From: Stieleria mannarensis | GTDB taxonomy: Bacteria; Planctomycetota; Planctomycetia; Pirellulales; Pirellulaceae | Reading direction: 5' to 3' | Length of the DNA: 64,000 bases | NCBI RefSeq assembly: GCF_014154935.1 | Contig: NZ_JACEHH010000038.1 | Location: 1-64,000, forward strand | Part shown: one piece after another, positions 8,492 through 17,661 of the stretch | Layout: each line of letters opens with the position of its first letter | Numbering within the stretch: position 1 is the first letter of the stretch | Notes under the pieces: generated by a model | Told to the model about the DNA's origin: nothing | What the model saw: the letters and a program-made list of their open reading frames with translations, nothing else | The model's database searches: none | Translations under genes and position numbers: made by a program

Positions 8492-10419
8492 AACCGGTCC
8501 TCCACGCCGCCTTGCTCGCCCCGCTGCTGTTGCTGACGCATGCTTGGTCTGTGACGCCCTGTAACGCCGCCGACCCGCCGAACGTTATCGTTTTCCTGGC
8601 CGACGACCTCGGTTGGGGCGACCTGGGATGCTACGGGCACCCGAAAATCCAGACACCCAACCTGGATCGATTTGCGTCCGAAGGGGTGCGCTTCACACAA
8701 GCCTATGCCGCATGCGGAGTTTGCTCGCCGAGCCGTTCATCGATTTTAACCGGCCGCACGCCCTATCGAAACGGCGTTTGGCGTTGGCTGCCGGTGGGCA
8801 ATGAGGCGCATTTGCGGGAGAGTGAAATCACGATCCCGGAGACCCTGCGTCCGCTGGGTTATCAAACGATGCACAGCGGCAAGTGGCACTTGAACGGGTA
8901 TTTCAATAGCGACGAACAACCACAACCGGATGATCACGGATACGACTGGTGGTTCGCGACGCAGAACAACGCTTCGCCGTCGCATAAGGATCCGATCAAC
9001 TTCGTTCGCAACCGAAAGGCGGTCGGCCCGCTCGAAGGCTTTTCGGCTCCACTGGTTGCCGAAGAAGCGTCGTCGTGGTTGAAGCAACAACGCGATCCGA
9101 ACCGGCCGTTTTTCATCACCGTTTGGACACATGAACCGCACCTGCCGATCGAAAGCGATCCGAAATTTCAGCAACTGTACAGCGAGATCGACAATCCCGG
9201 CATTCGCCAGCACCACGGCAACGTCACTCAACTGGACCATGCGTTCGGCAACTTGATGAAGACGGTCGATGAACTCGGATTGCGCGATAACACGTTCGTG
9301 ATCTTCACCAGCGACAACGGGCCGGAAGGATCTGGCAAAGGCAACCTGAAGAACCCACAATCACAACAAAACCGCACCTGGGGTTCCACGGGAGGCTTGC
9401 GTGGTCGCAAGCGCGACAGCCACGAAGGCGGCATCCGTGTTCCGGGGATCGTCCGATGGCCTGGAAAGATCCGGCCGGGCACGGTCAGCGACGTTCCCAT
9501 CATCGGTTCGGACATCTTTACCACCGTGCTGGAGATCGCCGGCGCGCCGGTGCCGAGTGACCGCACGATCGATGGCGTGAATCTGTTGCCGGCTTGCGAG
9601 GGCAAAGAACTTGAGCGATCCGTGCCGCTGTTCTGGCGCACCCACATCGCTCCGCCGGCCAGTCACGCGGCGATGCGGATCGGCGACTGGAAAATTGTTG
9701 CCGATCAAAAACTGGAGCGGTTCCAGCTGTACCAAATCGCCAAGGACTGGAAAGAAGAAAATGATTTGGCTGATGAGATGCCCGAAAAGTTGGCGGAGAT
9801 GAAAGCGAAGTTCATGGAAGTCTGGGAAGGCGTCGAGAACGAAGGGCCAAAAGAATGGTGGGTCAACCAGCCCGAGGGCGGCAAACGCAAGAAAGGCCCC
9901 AAGTTGTCCGACGGCACCGACAAGACCGGAGACTTTGACGTGGTCAAGGGCGCGACGGTTTCCCGCAGCGAGCTCGGTTACCTGTTGGACAGCGGCCAAA
10001 GCGAAGGGTTTGCGCTGCAAAAGCTGGACGTTCCGGTTCAGGAATCTGCGACCTTTCGAATCCAATATCGCTCGGTGATCGACGACGTGACGAAAAACGC
10101 GTGCTTCTGCTTTGGGGCGGAACCGGTGAACGATCGCTTGCACAAAGCCGGCACGTTGATCGGGATGGGCCGCCACGGGGCGTTTGACGGCAGCTGGGCC
10201 AACGTCAAAATCGGCGCCAGCAAGCTGGGTAACTTTGCCCCCACGGACATGTTTGATGCCACCGTGACGATCGATTTGGACCACGGCAAGTTGATCTTGA
10301 AGGTCAACGAGACACGGATCGAACATCAATTGCCCAGCAATTTGGAAAGTGTCGACTATGTCGGCATCTACGCCAAAAACACCAAATCGGAGTTCTCCAA
10401 GATCACGCGGGTGAAGTGA
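8488..10419 (+). CDS. Arylsulfatase-type sulfatase with C-terminal extension
   Basis: A 643-residue secreted sulfatase; the signal peptide ends near CNAA. NVIVFLADDLGWGDLGCYG carries the metal-binding Asp pair, and CSPSRSS (Cys79) is the site of formylglycine maturation. HSGKWHLNGY, EPHLPIES and FTSDNGPEGSG supply other conserved active-site pieces. The catalytic domain ends near residue 470; the remaining 170 residues (from about PEGGKRKKGPKLSDG) look like an added beta-rich domain, possibly for carbohydrate binding. The ATGA overlap with the heme protein shows translational coupling. The substrate is probably a sulfated polysaccharide, but specificity cannot be read here. Maturation needs a formylglycine-generating enzyme that is not in this window. 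Confidence 0.93.
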   Translation: MKPVLHAALLAPLLLLTHAWSVTPCNAADPPNVIVFLADDLGWGDLGCYGHPKIQTPNLDRFASEGVRFTQAYAACGVCSPSRSSILTGRTPYRNGVWRWLPVGNEAHLRESEITIPETLRPLGYQTMHSGKWHLNGYFNSDEQPQPDDHGYDWWFATQNNASPSHKDPINFVRNRKAVGPLEGFSAPLVAEEASSWLKQQRDPNRPFFITVWTHEPHLPIESDPKFQQLYSEIDNPGIRQHHGNVTQLDHAFGNLMKTVDELGLRDNTFVIFTSDNGPEGSGKGNLKNPQSQQNRTWGSTGGLRGRKRDSHEGGIRVPGIVRWPGKIRPGTVSDVPIIGSDIFTTVLEIAGAPVPSDRTIDGVNLLPACEGKELERSVPLFWRTHIAPPASHAAMRIGDWKIVADQKLERFQLYQIAKDWKEENDLADEMPEKLAEMKAKFMEVWEGVENEGPKEWWVNQPEGGKRKKGPKLSDGTDKTGDFDVVKGATVSRSELGYLLDSGQSEGFALQKLDVPVQESATFRIQYRSVIDDVTKNACFCFGAEPVNDRLHKAGTLIGMGRHGAFDGSWANVKIGASKLGNFAPTDMFDATVTIDLDHGKLILKVNETRIEHQLPSNLESVDYVGIYAKNTKSEFSKITRVK

Positions 10420-10424
10420 TCACC

Positions 10425-12008
10425 ATGAGAACGTCAGCAACGATCTGTCCCATCATTCGAGCGTCACTGGCACTTGCATTGGCCGTCTTCACGACCATCG
10501 CGGTCGCGCGGGACGTGGATCGACCGAACATCCTGTTCATCGGGATCGATGACCTGAGACCCGAATTGGGATGTTACGGAGCGGACTATATCCATAGTCC
10601 CAATATCGACCGGCTGTCGCGCCAGGGTGTGCGGTTTGAACGAGCCTATTGCCAATGGGCCGTTTGCATGCCGTCACGGGCAAGTCTGTTGAGCGGTTTG
10701 CGGCCGGATGCGTTTCAGGGAAAGTCGAATCAGTTTCGCAAATTGGTGCCAGACGTTGTCACGCTGCCCCAGCATTTCAAGAACCACGGCTACTTCACGC
10801 AATCGTTCGGCAAAATCTATCACGGGGCTTGGGAAACCGCATACGTCGGCAACAGCTATCAAGACCCGGTGTCGTGGTCCGCGCCGCGTTTCGCATCCAG
10901 TCCCCGCTATTACTTCAGTGACGAAGGGGTTCGCATCGCCCGGGAAATCTTTCAGCGATCCAGAGACAAATTCCTGGCCGGCGTCGCAAAAGACCCCAGT
11001 GATCCAGACCAATGGACCAGACACTTCGTTCGGGGGTTGGCGACCGAAGCGCCGGATGTCTCGGATGACCTGCCCGGCGACGGACAAATCGCCGTCGCGG
11101 CGCTGCGAGCACTGCGAACGAGACACGATGCACCCGAGCCGTTTTTTCTGGCGGTCGGCTTCATGAAACCGCACCTGCCCTTTGTCGCGCCCCGACGCTA
11201 TTGGGATCTTTACGACCCCGACACCATACCGCCGGTGAGTGTTCCCGAACGTCCGGTCGGTGCCCCCGAGTTTGCGGTCCAGTCTGGCGCCGGCGAAGTC
11301 AATCAATATGTCGACCGGTCGCGGGGGTTGGTCAGCCCGGAAAGGACGCGTCATCTGCGTCACGGGTATGCCGCCTGTGTCAGCTACATCGATGCCTTGG
11401 TCGGTCGGTTGCTGGATGAACTGGACGGGTTGGGGATTCGCGACAACACGCTGGTCGTTCTGTGGTCCGACCACGGTTACAAGTTGGGCGAGTTCGGGGC
11501 CTGGGCGAAGCACACAAATTTTGAATTGGACACGCGAGTTCCGTTGATCATCAGTGGGCCCGGATTGCCGCAAGATCGACGCTGTGACGCCCTGGTCGAA
11601 CTGGTCGATTTGCATCCGACGCTCAGCGAACTGGCGGGGTTACCGATTCACGCCGGTGTGCAAGGGGAAAGCTTTGCCGCCAACGTCCGCGCCCCAGCCG
11701 CCCCGGGCCAGGAGATCGCCGTCAGCCAATATCCCAAAGCCGGCTACATGGGCTATACGATTCGGACCAAGAGCCACCGCTACACCGAATGGCGACCGGT
11801 AAACGCGACCGACGAAGACGCGGCGTATCGCGAGTTGTACGCTTATGGAAGCGACGGGATTGAGCGCGAAAACCTCGCCGACCGACCGGAGCATCACGCG
11901 GTCCAGAAAGCGCTCAAGCAGCGGTTGAATGAAGCAATCGCCTCGGCAACCGAGAATCGGAGCTTGTCCAGCCTCTCCTGTCAGGGCTTACGTGGGGCGA
12001 AGGAATGA
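10425..12008 (+). CDS. Iduronate-2-sulfatase-like sulfatase
   Basis: A 527-residue secreted sulfatase with signal peptide (ASLALALAVFTTIAVA). NILFIGIDDLRPELGCYG is the pattern typical of the iduronate-2-sulfatase group, and CMPSRASLLSG (Cys81) is the formylglycine site. MKPHLPFVAPRRYWDLYDP and LWSDHGYKLGEFGAWAKHTNFE also match that group. ATG at 10425 is taken; GTG at 10416, overlapping the previous stop, is an alternative. It is the last gene of the 4689-12008 run. With the sulfatase before it, it suggests stepwise desulfation of one polymer outside the cytoplasm. Confidence 0.92.
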   Translation: MRTSATICPIIRASLALALAVFTTIAVARDVDRPNILFIGIDDLRPELGCYGADYIHSPNIDRLSRQGVRFERAYCQWAVCMPSRASLLSGLRPDAFQGKSNQFRKLVPDVVTLPQHFKNHGYFTQSFGKIYHGAWETAYVGNSYQDPVSWSAPRFASSPRYYFSDEGVRIAREIFQRSRDKFLAGVAKDPSDPDQWTRHFVRGLATEAPDVSDDLPGDGQIAVAALRALRTRHDAPEPFFLAVGFMKPHLPFVAPRRYWDLYDPDTIPPVSVPERPVGAPEFAVQSGAGEVNQYVDRSRGLVSPERTRHLRHGYAACVSYIDALVGRLLDELDGLGIRDNTLVVLWSDHGYKLGEFGAWAKHTNFELDTRVPLIISGPGLPQDRRCDALVELVDLHPTLSELAGLPIHAGVQGESFAANVRAPAAPGQEIAVSQYPKAGYMGYTIRTKSHRYTEWRPVNATDEDAAYRELYAYGSDGIERENLADRPEHHAVQKALKQRLNEAIASATENRSLSSLSCQGLRGAKE

Positions 12009-12120
12009 TCGGAGTCCTGCGGTGGCGTCGTGATCGAGCAAAAGCGTTGGACGCCAACTATGCTAAGCTGCCCAGCTTGGTCTCGCAGTTCTTCCGGATT
12101 CCGTTTTCGATTCTTATCGC

Positions 12121-15100
12121 ATGATTTACAAGCCACGTCGTCACCCCGGCAATCGAAATGCTGTAGCTACGAAACACCGTTATCAAGTTCCACTGAAGCT
12201 TGAATTGCTCGAACCGCGACGTTTGCTTGCTCAATTGTTGTTGTCCACGCCGGATGCAATGGAAAGCGACGACCATGTGACGGTCAATGTCTCCTTGGCG
12301 GAAGCTCAAGCGGAACCGGTGGAAGTCCTCTTTGACACGATCGATTCCGACGCGATCGGGGGGCGGGACTTTGTTGCGGTGACGGGGCAGCGACTGACGT
12401 TTTCACCGGGGCAAACCGTCCAGTCGGTCGACGTCGCTTTGCTGGACAATGCACTGCGCGACGGGGATCTCAGCTTCGGCGTGCGTGTCTCGATCGTCGA
12501 CGACGACGGGAGACGCGTGTTGGCCGACCTGCAATGGTTTGCGCCTCCTGGGGATTTGTTTGTCGATTGGCTGGAAACAAGCCCGGACGGATCCACCATC
12601 GCTTATGGCGCCCGGCGACTGAAATCCAGCGTGATTCTTTCGGTACCGACCGATGGTTCAAGGGCGCCGATCGAGCTGGCACGCTACGATGGCGATTTTT
12701 ACAAAACCGTTCAGACACACAAATTTTCTGCTGACGGCAAGTGGCTGATCTACTCCGGTGATCTTGAGACCGATGGTAAAACGGATGTCTACATCGTCCC
12801 CGCCGACGGATCGATGAATCCGATCCGAGTGCCAAACGATCTCAGTACGGGTGTCCTCTCAAGCTTTACCGTGGCCCCCGATGGGCAACGTTTCGTGTAC
12901 ACCTGGAAGGGCGACGGTGAAGATGCTTCGGTGATGTATTCCGCCCGGCTGGACGATTCCTCACCGGCAATCCCGATCAGCAACTTATCCCCTTTCTATA
13001 ACTTGGTTGATTTCACGCCCGATGGCAATTCGATCGTGTTCCAGAACCGCGACGGGGACGACGTGCAGCATTATGTCGCTGCGATGGATGGATCGTTCGA
13101 GCCGATGCAGGTCGCGACCGATGTACCGGGAAGCACCTGGGGGCTCGCGGGGAAGATCAGTCCCGATGGCCAGACGCTGGCGTTCACCAAACGAGACCCG
13201 AATGCTTCCAGGATCACCAATCTTTTCACTTCCCGACTGGACGGCAAAGGGGAATCGAAACGAGTCGCATTCGATATCGGAAGCTCGTCTTATCAGTTTT
13301 CGTCGGACGGAAAACACCTCGTCTACCGCGTGGACAAGGGGATCGTGGCTCCGCACGAGATGTTCACCGTTCCCGTCGACGGTTCCGCAGAGCCCAAGAT
13401 CTTGCATCCCGAACTGACCGGTTCGCAATGGGTGGAACACGGTTTTCGGGTGATCGGCGAAGACGTGTTGTTCCGTTCCAATTTTGAAGATGAGTCGGCC
13501 GGGTATTCGACATACCTGGTGCCGAGCGACGGTTCCCAGCCGCCACGCAAATTGCTCGCCCCGATCGAAGACAGGACCGTTGACAAGATCACTCCGTCAC
13601 CGGACGAAAAGCACATCGTGTTCCAGGCCATCGATTTTCGTGATCCGGAAGACGATCTTGTGGAGATCTACAGCATCCCACTCGATGGATCCCGGCCGCC
13701 CAAGAAGCTTAACGGCGACTTTGTCGACGGCGGAACGATTCCTCGTTTTGCACCGATCTTATTTAGCAAGGATGGACAAGATCTATACTATTTTGCGGAT
13801 CAATTGGTCGACGATCAGCTGGAATTGTTTGTCGTCCCGGTCGACGGCCGTTCGAAAGCTTCGCGAGCCAGCGTGCCGCTACCGACAGTCTTTGATGTCA
13901 GCTGGTCATCCGTCGGAGCCACCGAGACGGGCATTGCCTACGGCGTCCGGGAAGGCTCGTTTGCGCCCCATGCCATCTACAGCAGCCAGCTCCATCAATC
14001 CGGCAACGTCCGGATTCTCGACGACGAAGGCGATGTCGCGGACTTCGGCGATGCTCCAGAACGATTACCCGACGGGCTCGGTCAATCCTATCCGGTGACG
14101 TTGTCACAAAATGGTGCTCGGCACAACGTCACGGAACTCTTCTTGGGTGCGGGCGTTGACGTCGATTCCGATGGGCACCCGGCCGCAGCCGCCGACCATG
14201 ATGACCAGGACGAGTCAGACGAAAACCAGGGCGTGCGGTGGTTGAGCAATTTGCTGATCACACAGACGGACACGCTGACGACCATGCAAGTGACGGCATC
14301 ACAAGCAGGAAAAGTCAGCATCTGGATCGATTTTGATCGCGACGGCGACTGGGGGGATCGAATCGATGAAGTCGTGATCGCACACGACGTCCATGCCGGC
14401 GACAACTTGATCCCCTTCGTCGTCCCGGCCGGAGCCATCGCGGGGCCGACCGCGGCCCGGGTTCGGCTCAGCACCTCCGGGGAGACTGCACCAACGGGGG
14501 CGGCAGCGGATGGCGAAGTCGAAGATTTTTGGCTGGATTTGGTCGATGCCAAATCCGATCCGGTGCCGTTGGTCGTCAATCTGTTGCAGCCTGGCGGTTT
14601 CCTGAGACTGATCGCCGACCACGTCATCGTTGGAAACGGTTTGGAACCGCCGATGTTTCATGCCGAGGGCGATTTCTCCAAAGTCAACGTCTCGCTGTCC
14701 CCTGCTGACGATTCGTTGGCCATTGAACTTGGACAACGCCCCAAAAACAAGATTGCCATCCAGGGTAACGACGAAACCAATCGACTGGCGTTTCACGATC
14801 TTGACCGAAACAACCTGCAGCCATTGGTCTTGGACTTTGGCGAATCGGGTGATTTCCAAACCGACAACGTTGAAATCGTGGACGTTGCCGACTCTGAAAG
14901 GTTCCGTCTTCCCGTCGATGATCTGACCTCCATCGCAGCGGCACAGGGCGTGACCATCGTCGCTGCCTCCCGGGAACAATTGCAGTTTAATGATCGGTCG
15001 GCTTGGCGGATGGGAGACACGTTCGAGCAACAGGGCAAGTTCTATCGTCAACTCGTTGCCCCGGGGACGCTTTCGCCTCCCATCGTGATCGATCTCCCCA

Positions 15101-15687
15101 ACCCGTGGCAGAACGTTGTAACGACGACCGATGTAAATAACGACGGTTCCACGTCGGAGATCGATGCACTGATCGTGATCAACCAGATTGCCAAACAAGT
15201 TGACGTATCGGGCGTCACGTTGCCCGATCCGCTGAGCCTGGCCCAATGGCCCGGCAATTACTATGATTCCAACGGAGATCTGGAGCTCTCTCCCATCGAC
15301 GCCTTGGTCGTGATCAATGCTTTGGCAAGACAAGCCGAGGGGGAGCGTGCTGCCGAACCGGAACAAGTGACGCCGGCCGTTAGCCAAGAATTCGACCCGA
15401 TCACCGATCATCGTTTTCTCGCACCGGTTGCATCGACCGTGAAGAGAGACGAGGTCCCTGAGACGCCATGGTGGGGAAACCTCTACCCAGACACCACCGC
15501 TGGATCACCATTGCCACCGCTCGATGCCGGTCGAGACCAGCAGGTTCTGCCGGCCGGCGATCGAGCGATCTCCGCAGGGATCCGCGCAACATCGGGCACC
15601 GACCATCTGGACCAGGCGAGACTGACCCGGACCTGGTCACAGTCCGTCGATCGCCTGCTCGCCACGAGCCTGCTGGACGAAACCTGA
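12121..15687 (+). CDS. LEPR-XLL surface protein with Calx-beta, TolB-like propeller, GEVED and dockerin-like domains
   Basis: A 1188-residue surface or secreted protein. Residues 24-36 read LKLELLEPRRLLA, the LEPR-XLL motif found near the N-terminus of giant planctomycete exported proteins. Order after that: a Calx-beta-like domain (about 40-135); a long TolB/WD40-like propeller (about 140-620) with repeated units such as FSADGKWLIYSG and VPSDGSQPPRKL; a GEVED domain (about 645-800; IWIDFDRDGDWGD); a beta-rich region; and two calcium-binding dockerin-like repeats (DVNNDGSTSEIDALIVINQI, DSNGDLELSPIDALVVINAL) near 1000-1060, with an extra 120-residue tail. No catalytic residues are recognised. 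It stands alone, 112 bp after the sulfatase operon on the same strand. Confidence 0.88.
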   Translation: MIYKPRRHPGNRNAVATKHRYQVPLKLELLEPRRLLAQLLLSTPDAMESDDHVTVNVSLAEAQAEPVEVLFDTIDSDAIGGRDFVAVTGQRLTFSPGQTVQSVDVALLDNALRDGDLSFGVRVSIVDDDGRRVLADLQWFAPPGDLFVDWLETSPDGSTIAYGARRLKSSVILSVPTDGSRAPIELARYDGDFYKTVQTHKFSADGKWLIYSGDLETDGKTDVYIVPADGSMNPIRVPNDLSTGVLSSFTVAPDGQRFVYTWKGDGEDASVMYSARLDDSSPAIPISNLSPFYNLVDFTPDGNSIVFQNRDGDDVQHYVAAMDGSFEPMQVATDVPGSTWGLAGKISPDGQTLAFTKRDPNASRITNLFTSRLDGKGESKRVAFDIGSSSYQFSSDGKHLVYRVDKGIVAPHEMFTVPVDGSAEPKILHPELTGSQWVEHGFRVIGEDVLFRSNFEDESAGYSTYLVPSDGSQPPRKLLAPIEDRTVDKITPSPDEKHIVFQAIDFRDPEDDLVEIYSIPLDGSRPPKKLNGDFVDGGTIPRFAPILFSKDGQDLYYFADQLVDDQLELFVVPVDGRSKASRASVPLPTVFDVSWSSVGATETGIAYGVREGSFAPHAIYSSQLHQSGNVRILDDEGDVADFGDAPERLPDGLGQSYPVTLSQNGARHNVTELFLGAGVDVDSDGHPAAAADHDDQDESDENQGVRWLSNLLITQTDTLTTMQVTASQAGKVSIWIDFDRDGDWGDRIDEVVIAHDVHAGDNLIPFVVPAGAIAGPTAARVRLSTSGETAPTGAAADGEVEDFWLDLVDAKSDPVPLVVNLLQPGGFLRLIADHVIVGNGLEPPMFHAEGDFSKVNVSLSPADDSLAIELGQRPKNKIAIQGNDETNRLAFHDLDRNNLQPLVLDFGESGDFQTDNVEIVDVADSERFRLPVDDLTSIAAAQGVTIVAASREQLQFNDRSAWRMGDTFEQQGKFYRQLVAPGTLSPPIVIDLPNPWQNVVTTTDVNNDGSTSEIDALIVINQIAKQVDVSGVTLPDPLSLAQWPGNYYDSNGDLELSPIDALVVINALARQAEGERAAEPEQVTPAVSQEFDPITDHRFLAPVASTVKRDEVPETPWWGNLYPDTTAGSPLPPLDAGRDQQVLPAGDRAISAGIRATSGTDHLDQARLTRTWSQSVDRLLATSLLDET

Positions 15688-15750
15688 ACCCGAACATCGA
15701 TTGAGAGCGGCGCACTCGATCCTCGGCCAAACACTCTCCTTTAGAGAGGT

Positions 15751-15940
15751 CGTGCGATTTGGGAAATCACCCTCCTGGCAGGAGGGTCGAGCGCAGCGAG
15801 GGGACGTCGAACGGTAAATTGCCGAACAAGCTTTCGTCCTTTGGTCACATCGAATCGCGGATCAACCCTCCCCGCTCCGAGCGCTCACTCCTCCGCGACC
15901 CTCCCTGCCAGGGAGGGTAAAGTCGTCAACGCCTGTTAAA
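15751..15940. repeat. Dispersed repeat family C, copy 1
   Basis: An intergenic element of about 190 bp bounded by two strong hairpins: ACCCTCCTGGCAGGAGGGT near 15769 and ACCCTCCC-TGCC-A-GGGAGGGT near 15898. A second copy lies at 51042-51211. Both share the left flank CGTGCGATT, the string GTCGAGCGCAGCGAGGGGA, an inner AACCCTCCCCG, CTCCTCCGCGACCCTCCC, and the right flank AACGCCTGTTA. The inner parts differ. The rest of the gap 15688-16071 shows nothing else. Confidence 0.85.
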
Positions 15941-16071
15941 TCAGGGTTCAAAAACCGCACGACCTCTAGATGCGGCGTCAAGGGTTTTGCTAGGTTCGCG
16001 ACAAAACGACCAGAATCAAGCGTCTCCCGCACGTCCCGGGAGGATTTCGCGTCTGCGGGCAAAGGATTGCA

Positions 16072-17439
16072 ATGAGCGACTACGATCAACATCCCGGTGG
16101 CGGATTCAGTAGCGTCGATGGCTACAACGACCCGGCGGGATCGCAAGCCGAAGAAATGCGGCGGATGCAGGAAGACGAACTCAATCGGCAGCAGCAGGCG
16201 CAGGCCGCCGCCGATGCCGCCGCCGCCGATGCCGCCGCAGCAGAGCAGGCCGCAGCAGAGCAGGCCGCAGCCGAGCAAGCGGCGGCACAGCAGGCCGCCG
16301 GGCAACGATCGCGCGGCCGAACGGATCTCGGTGCGCGTCAAAACGCCGCCGGTCGGCAGGCGAAAAGGTCTGCTGGCCACAAGGGGAACAATTCTCGCGG
16401 GGCCCGAGCATCTCGTCCGGCAGGCCCGAGCGACTGGAACCCGGCGTTTGCAACCTTGGGGTTCATCGCGGCCGGGCTTTGGGGAATGGGGCTGTTGGAA
16501 GGAGACGGTCGATTGTTCAGCGGCGTGGTCACGGGGCTGGTCGGCGGCTACATCGCCGGGCACTACTACAAGATGCTGATCGCGGCGACGCTGGTCGGGG
16601 GTGGTTGGTGGTTCATCAGCCAACACGAGGCCACGAAATCGCGCTCCGAAAAAACGTTGGTGACCGCAGCCGACGTCACATCCACACCGCGCCCCGCGTC
16701 GGATACACCCGCACGGCCTGCGACGAGCCCTCGCAAATCGTTCGACGCTCGGTTCGCAAAGTCGACGCTGAAGACTCCGCGACAAGCACCAGCAGCTCGA
16801 TCTTTCTCGACCGACACGTCCGAGTTGCTCCAGCGCCCGCGTCAAGAGTTGGTCACCGATCCGTCGCGGATGCGAGCGTTTCGGAAAGCGATGCTTGACT
16901 TTGAAACGCGAACCGGCAAATCGTTTTTGAGTGATCATCGATCGATGAAGCCGGCAATGCGAACGCACTTTGACTACTTCGCACGCTACGCCGACGGCGA
17001 ACTTCAAGAAGGCCAAGAAGCGATTCCCGAACTGCAACCGATCCAAGGGGTCTGGGATTATCGCAGTCCCCAGTTGTGGGAACTGGATCTGATCGCCACG
17101 ATCGATCAACACTTTCTATTCAAATCGACGCGGGCCAACGGGACCACGCGTGACGGCGTGTTTCGGACGTACAGTGGCGACGGACTGTGTTATCAACCGA
17201 TGACGCGCCCGCTTCGTCGCTCCGGGGCCACGTACGCTGACTTTCAATTGCCGGTCCGCGGCGGTCGCGTTTGGCGGGAGTTTGCCCGGGCAGTCTATCA
17301 GGCAAACACTGACGCAGAGCTGCTGGCCCTGGACCCGATCAACCAGGCGATCACCCAAACGCATCAAAGGATCGCCGAGGCGACGGCCCGTGAAACATCC
17401 CCCGGACGCGCGACGTCGCCGGGCAAGGTCTCTCGCTGA
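16072..17439 (+). CDS. Ala/Gln-rich membrane protein of unknown function
   Basis: A 455-residue protein I do not recognise. Residues about 27-80 are a Gln/Ala/Glu low-complexity stretch (EEMRRMQEDELNRQQQ, then AADAAAAEQAAAEQ repeats) that would form a long helix or coiled coil. A Gly/Arg/Ser-rich linker follows, then two to three hydrophobic segments at about 124-185 (FATLGFIAAGLWGMGLL, VVTGLVGGYIAGHYY, LIAATLVGGGWWF). The 270-residue C-terminal part is polar and globular-looking, with AFRKAMLDFETRTGKSF and WELDLIATIDQHFLF. GGGCAAAGGATTGC precedes the ATG. No signal peptide is seen; the coiled coil is probably cytoplasmic. Confidence 0.8.
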   Translation: MSDYDQHPGGGFSSVDGYNDPAGSQAEEMRRMQEDELNRQQQAQAAADAAAADAAAAEQAAAEQAAAEQAAAQQAAGQRSRGRTDLGARQNAAGRQAKRSAGHKGNNSRGARASRPAGPSDWNPAFATLGFIAAGLWGMGLLEGDGRLFSGVVTGLVGGYIAGHYYKMLIAATLVGGGWWFISQHEATKSRSEKTLVTAADVTSTPRPASDTPARPATSPRKSFDARFAKSTLKTPRQAPAARSFSTDTSELLQRPRQELVTDPSRMRAFRKAMLDFETRTGKSFLSDHRSMKPAMRTHFDYFARYADGELQEGQEAIPELQPIQGVWDYRSPQLWELDLIATIDQHFLFKSTRANGTTRDGVFRTYSGDGLCYQPMTRPLRRSGATYADFQLPVRGGRVWREFARAVYQANTDAELLALDPINQAITQTHQRIAEATARETSPGRATSPGKVSR

Positions 17440-17661
17440 TTTGATACGACGGCCACGCCTTCGGCTACGAGTACGCCTTGATTGCCGGGCAACGTTCGCA
17501 CCCTGAAATCGTTTTGCCCCCATTGTTTTACCACCTTTTCTACAAATGGTCCCAACAAACGCAGCATGACTCCCAGGATCCGGTCCGTTCCGCGCTGATC
17601 TGGATTATGATTTCTCGTTCAAGATTGCGATTCGTTCACGAGGGACAGCGAGGAAGTGGAG

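Noticed and set aside
14299-15411. 370-codon ORF on the minus strand
   Set aside because: It is antisense to the LEPR-XLL giant, whose GEVED and dockerin-like motifs are explicit in the sense frame.
15862-17112. 416-codon ORF on the minus strand
   Set aside because: It is antisense to the Ala/Gln-rich membrane gene and crosses repeat C1; it is Arg/Gly/Cys-rich noise.
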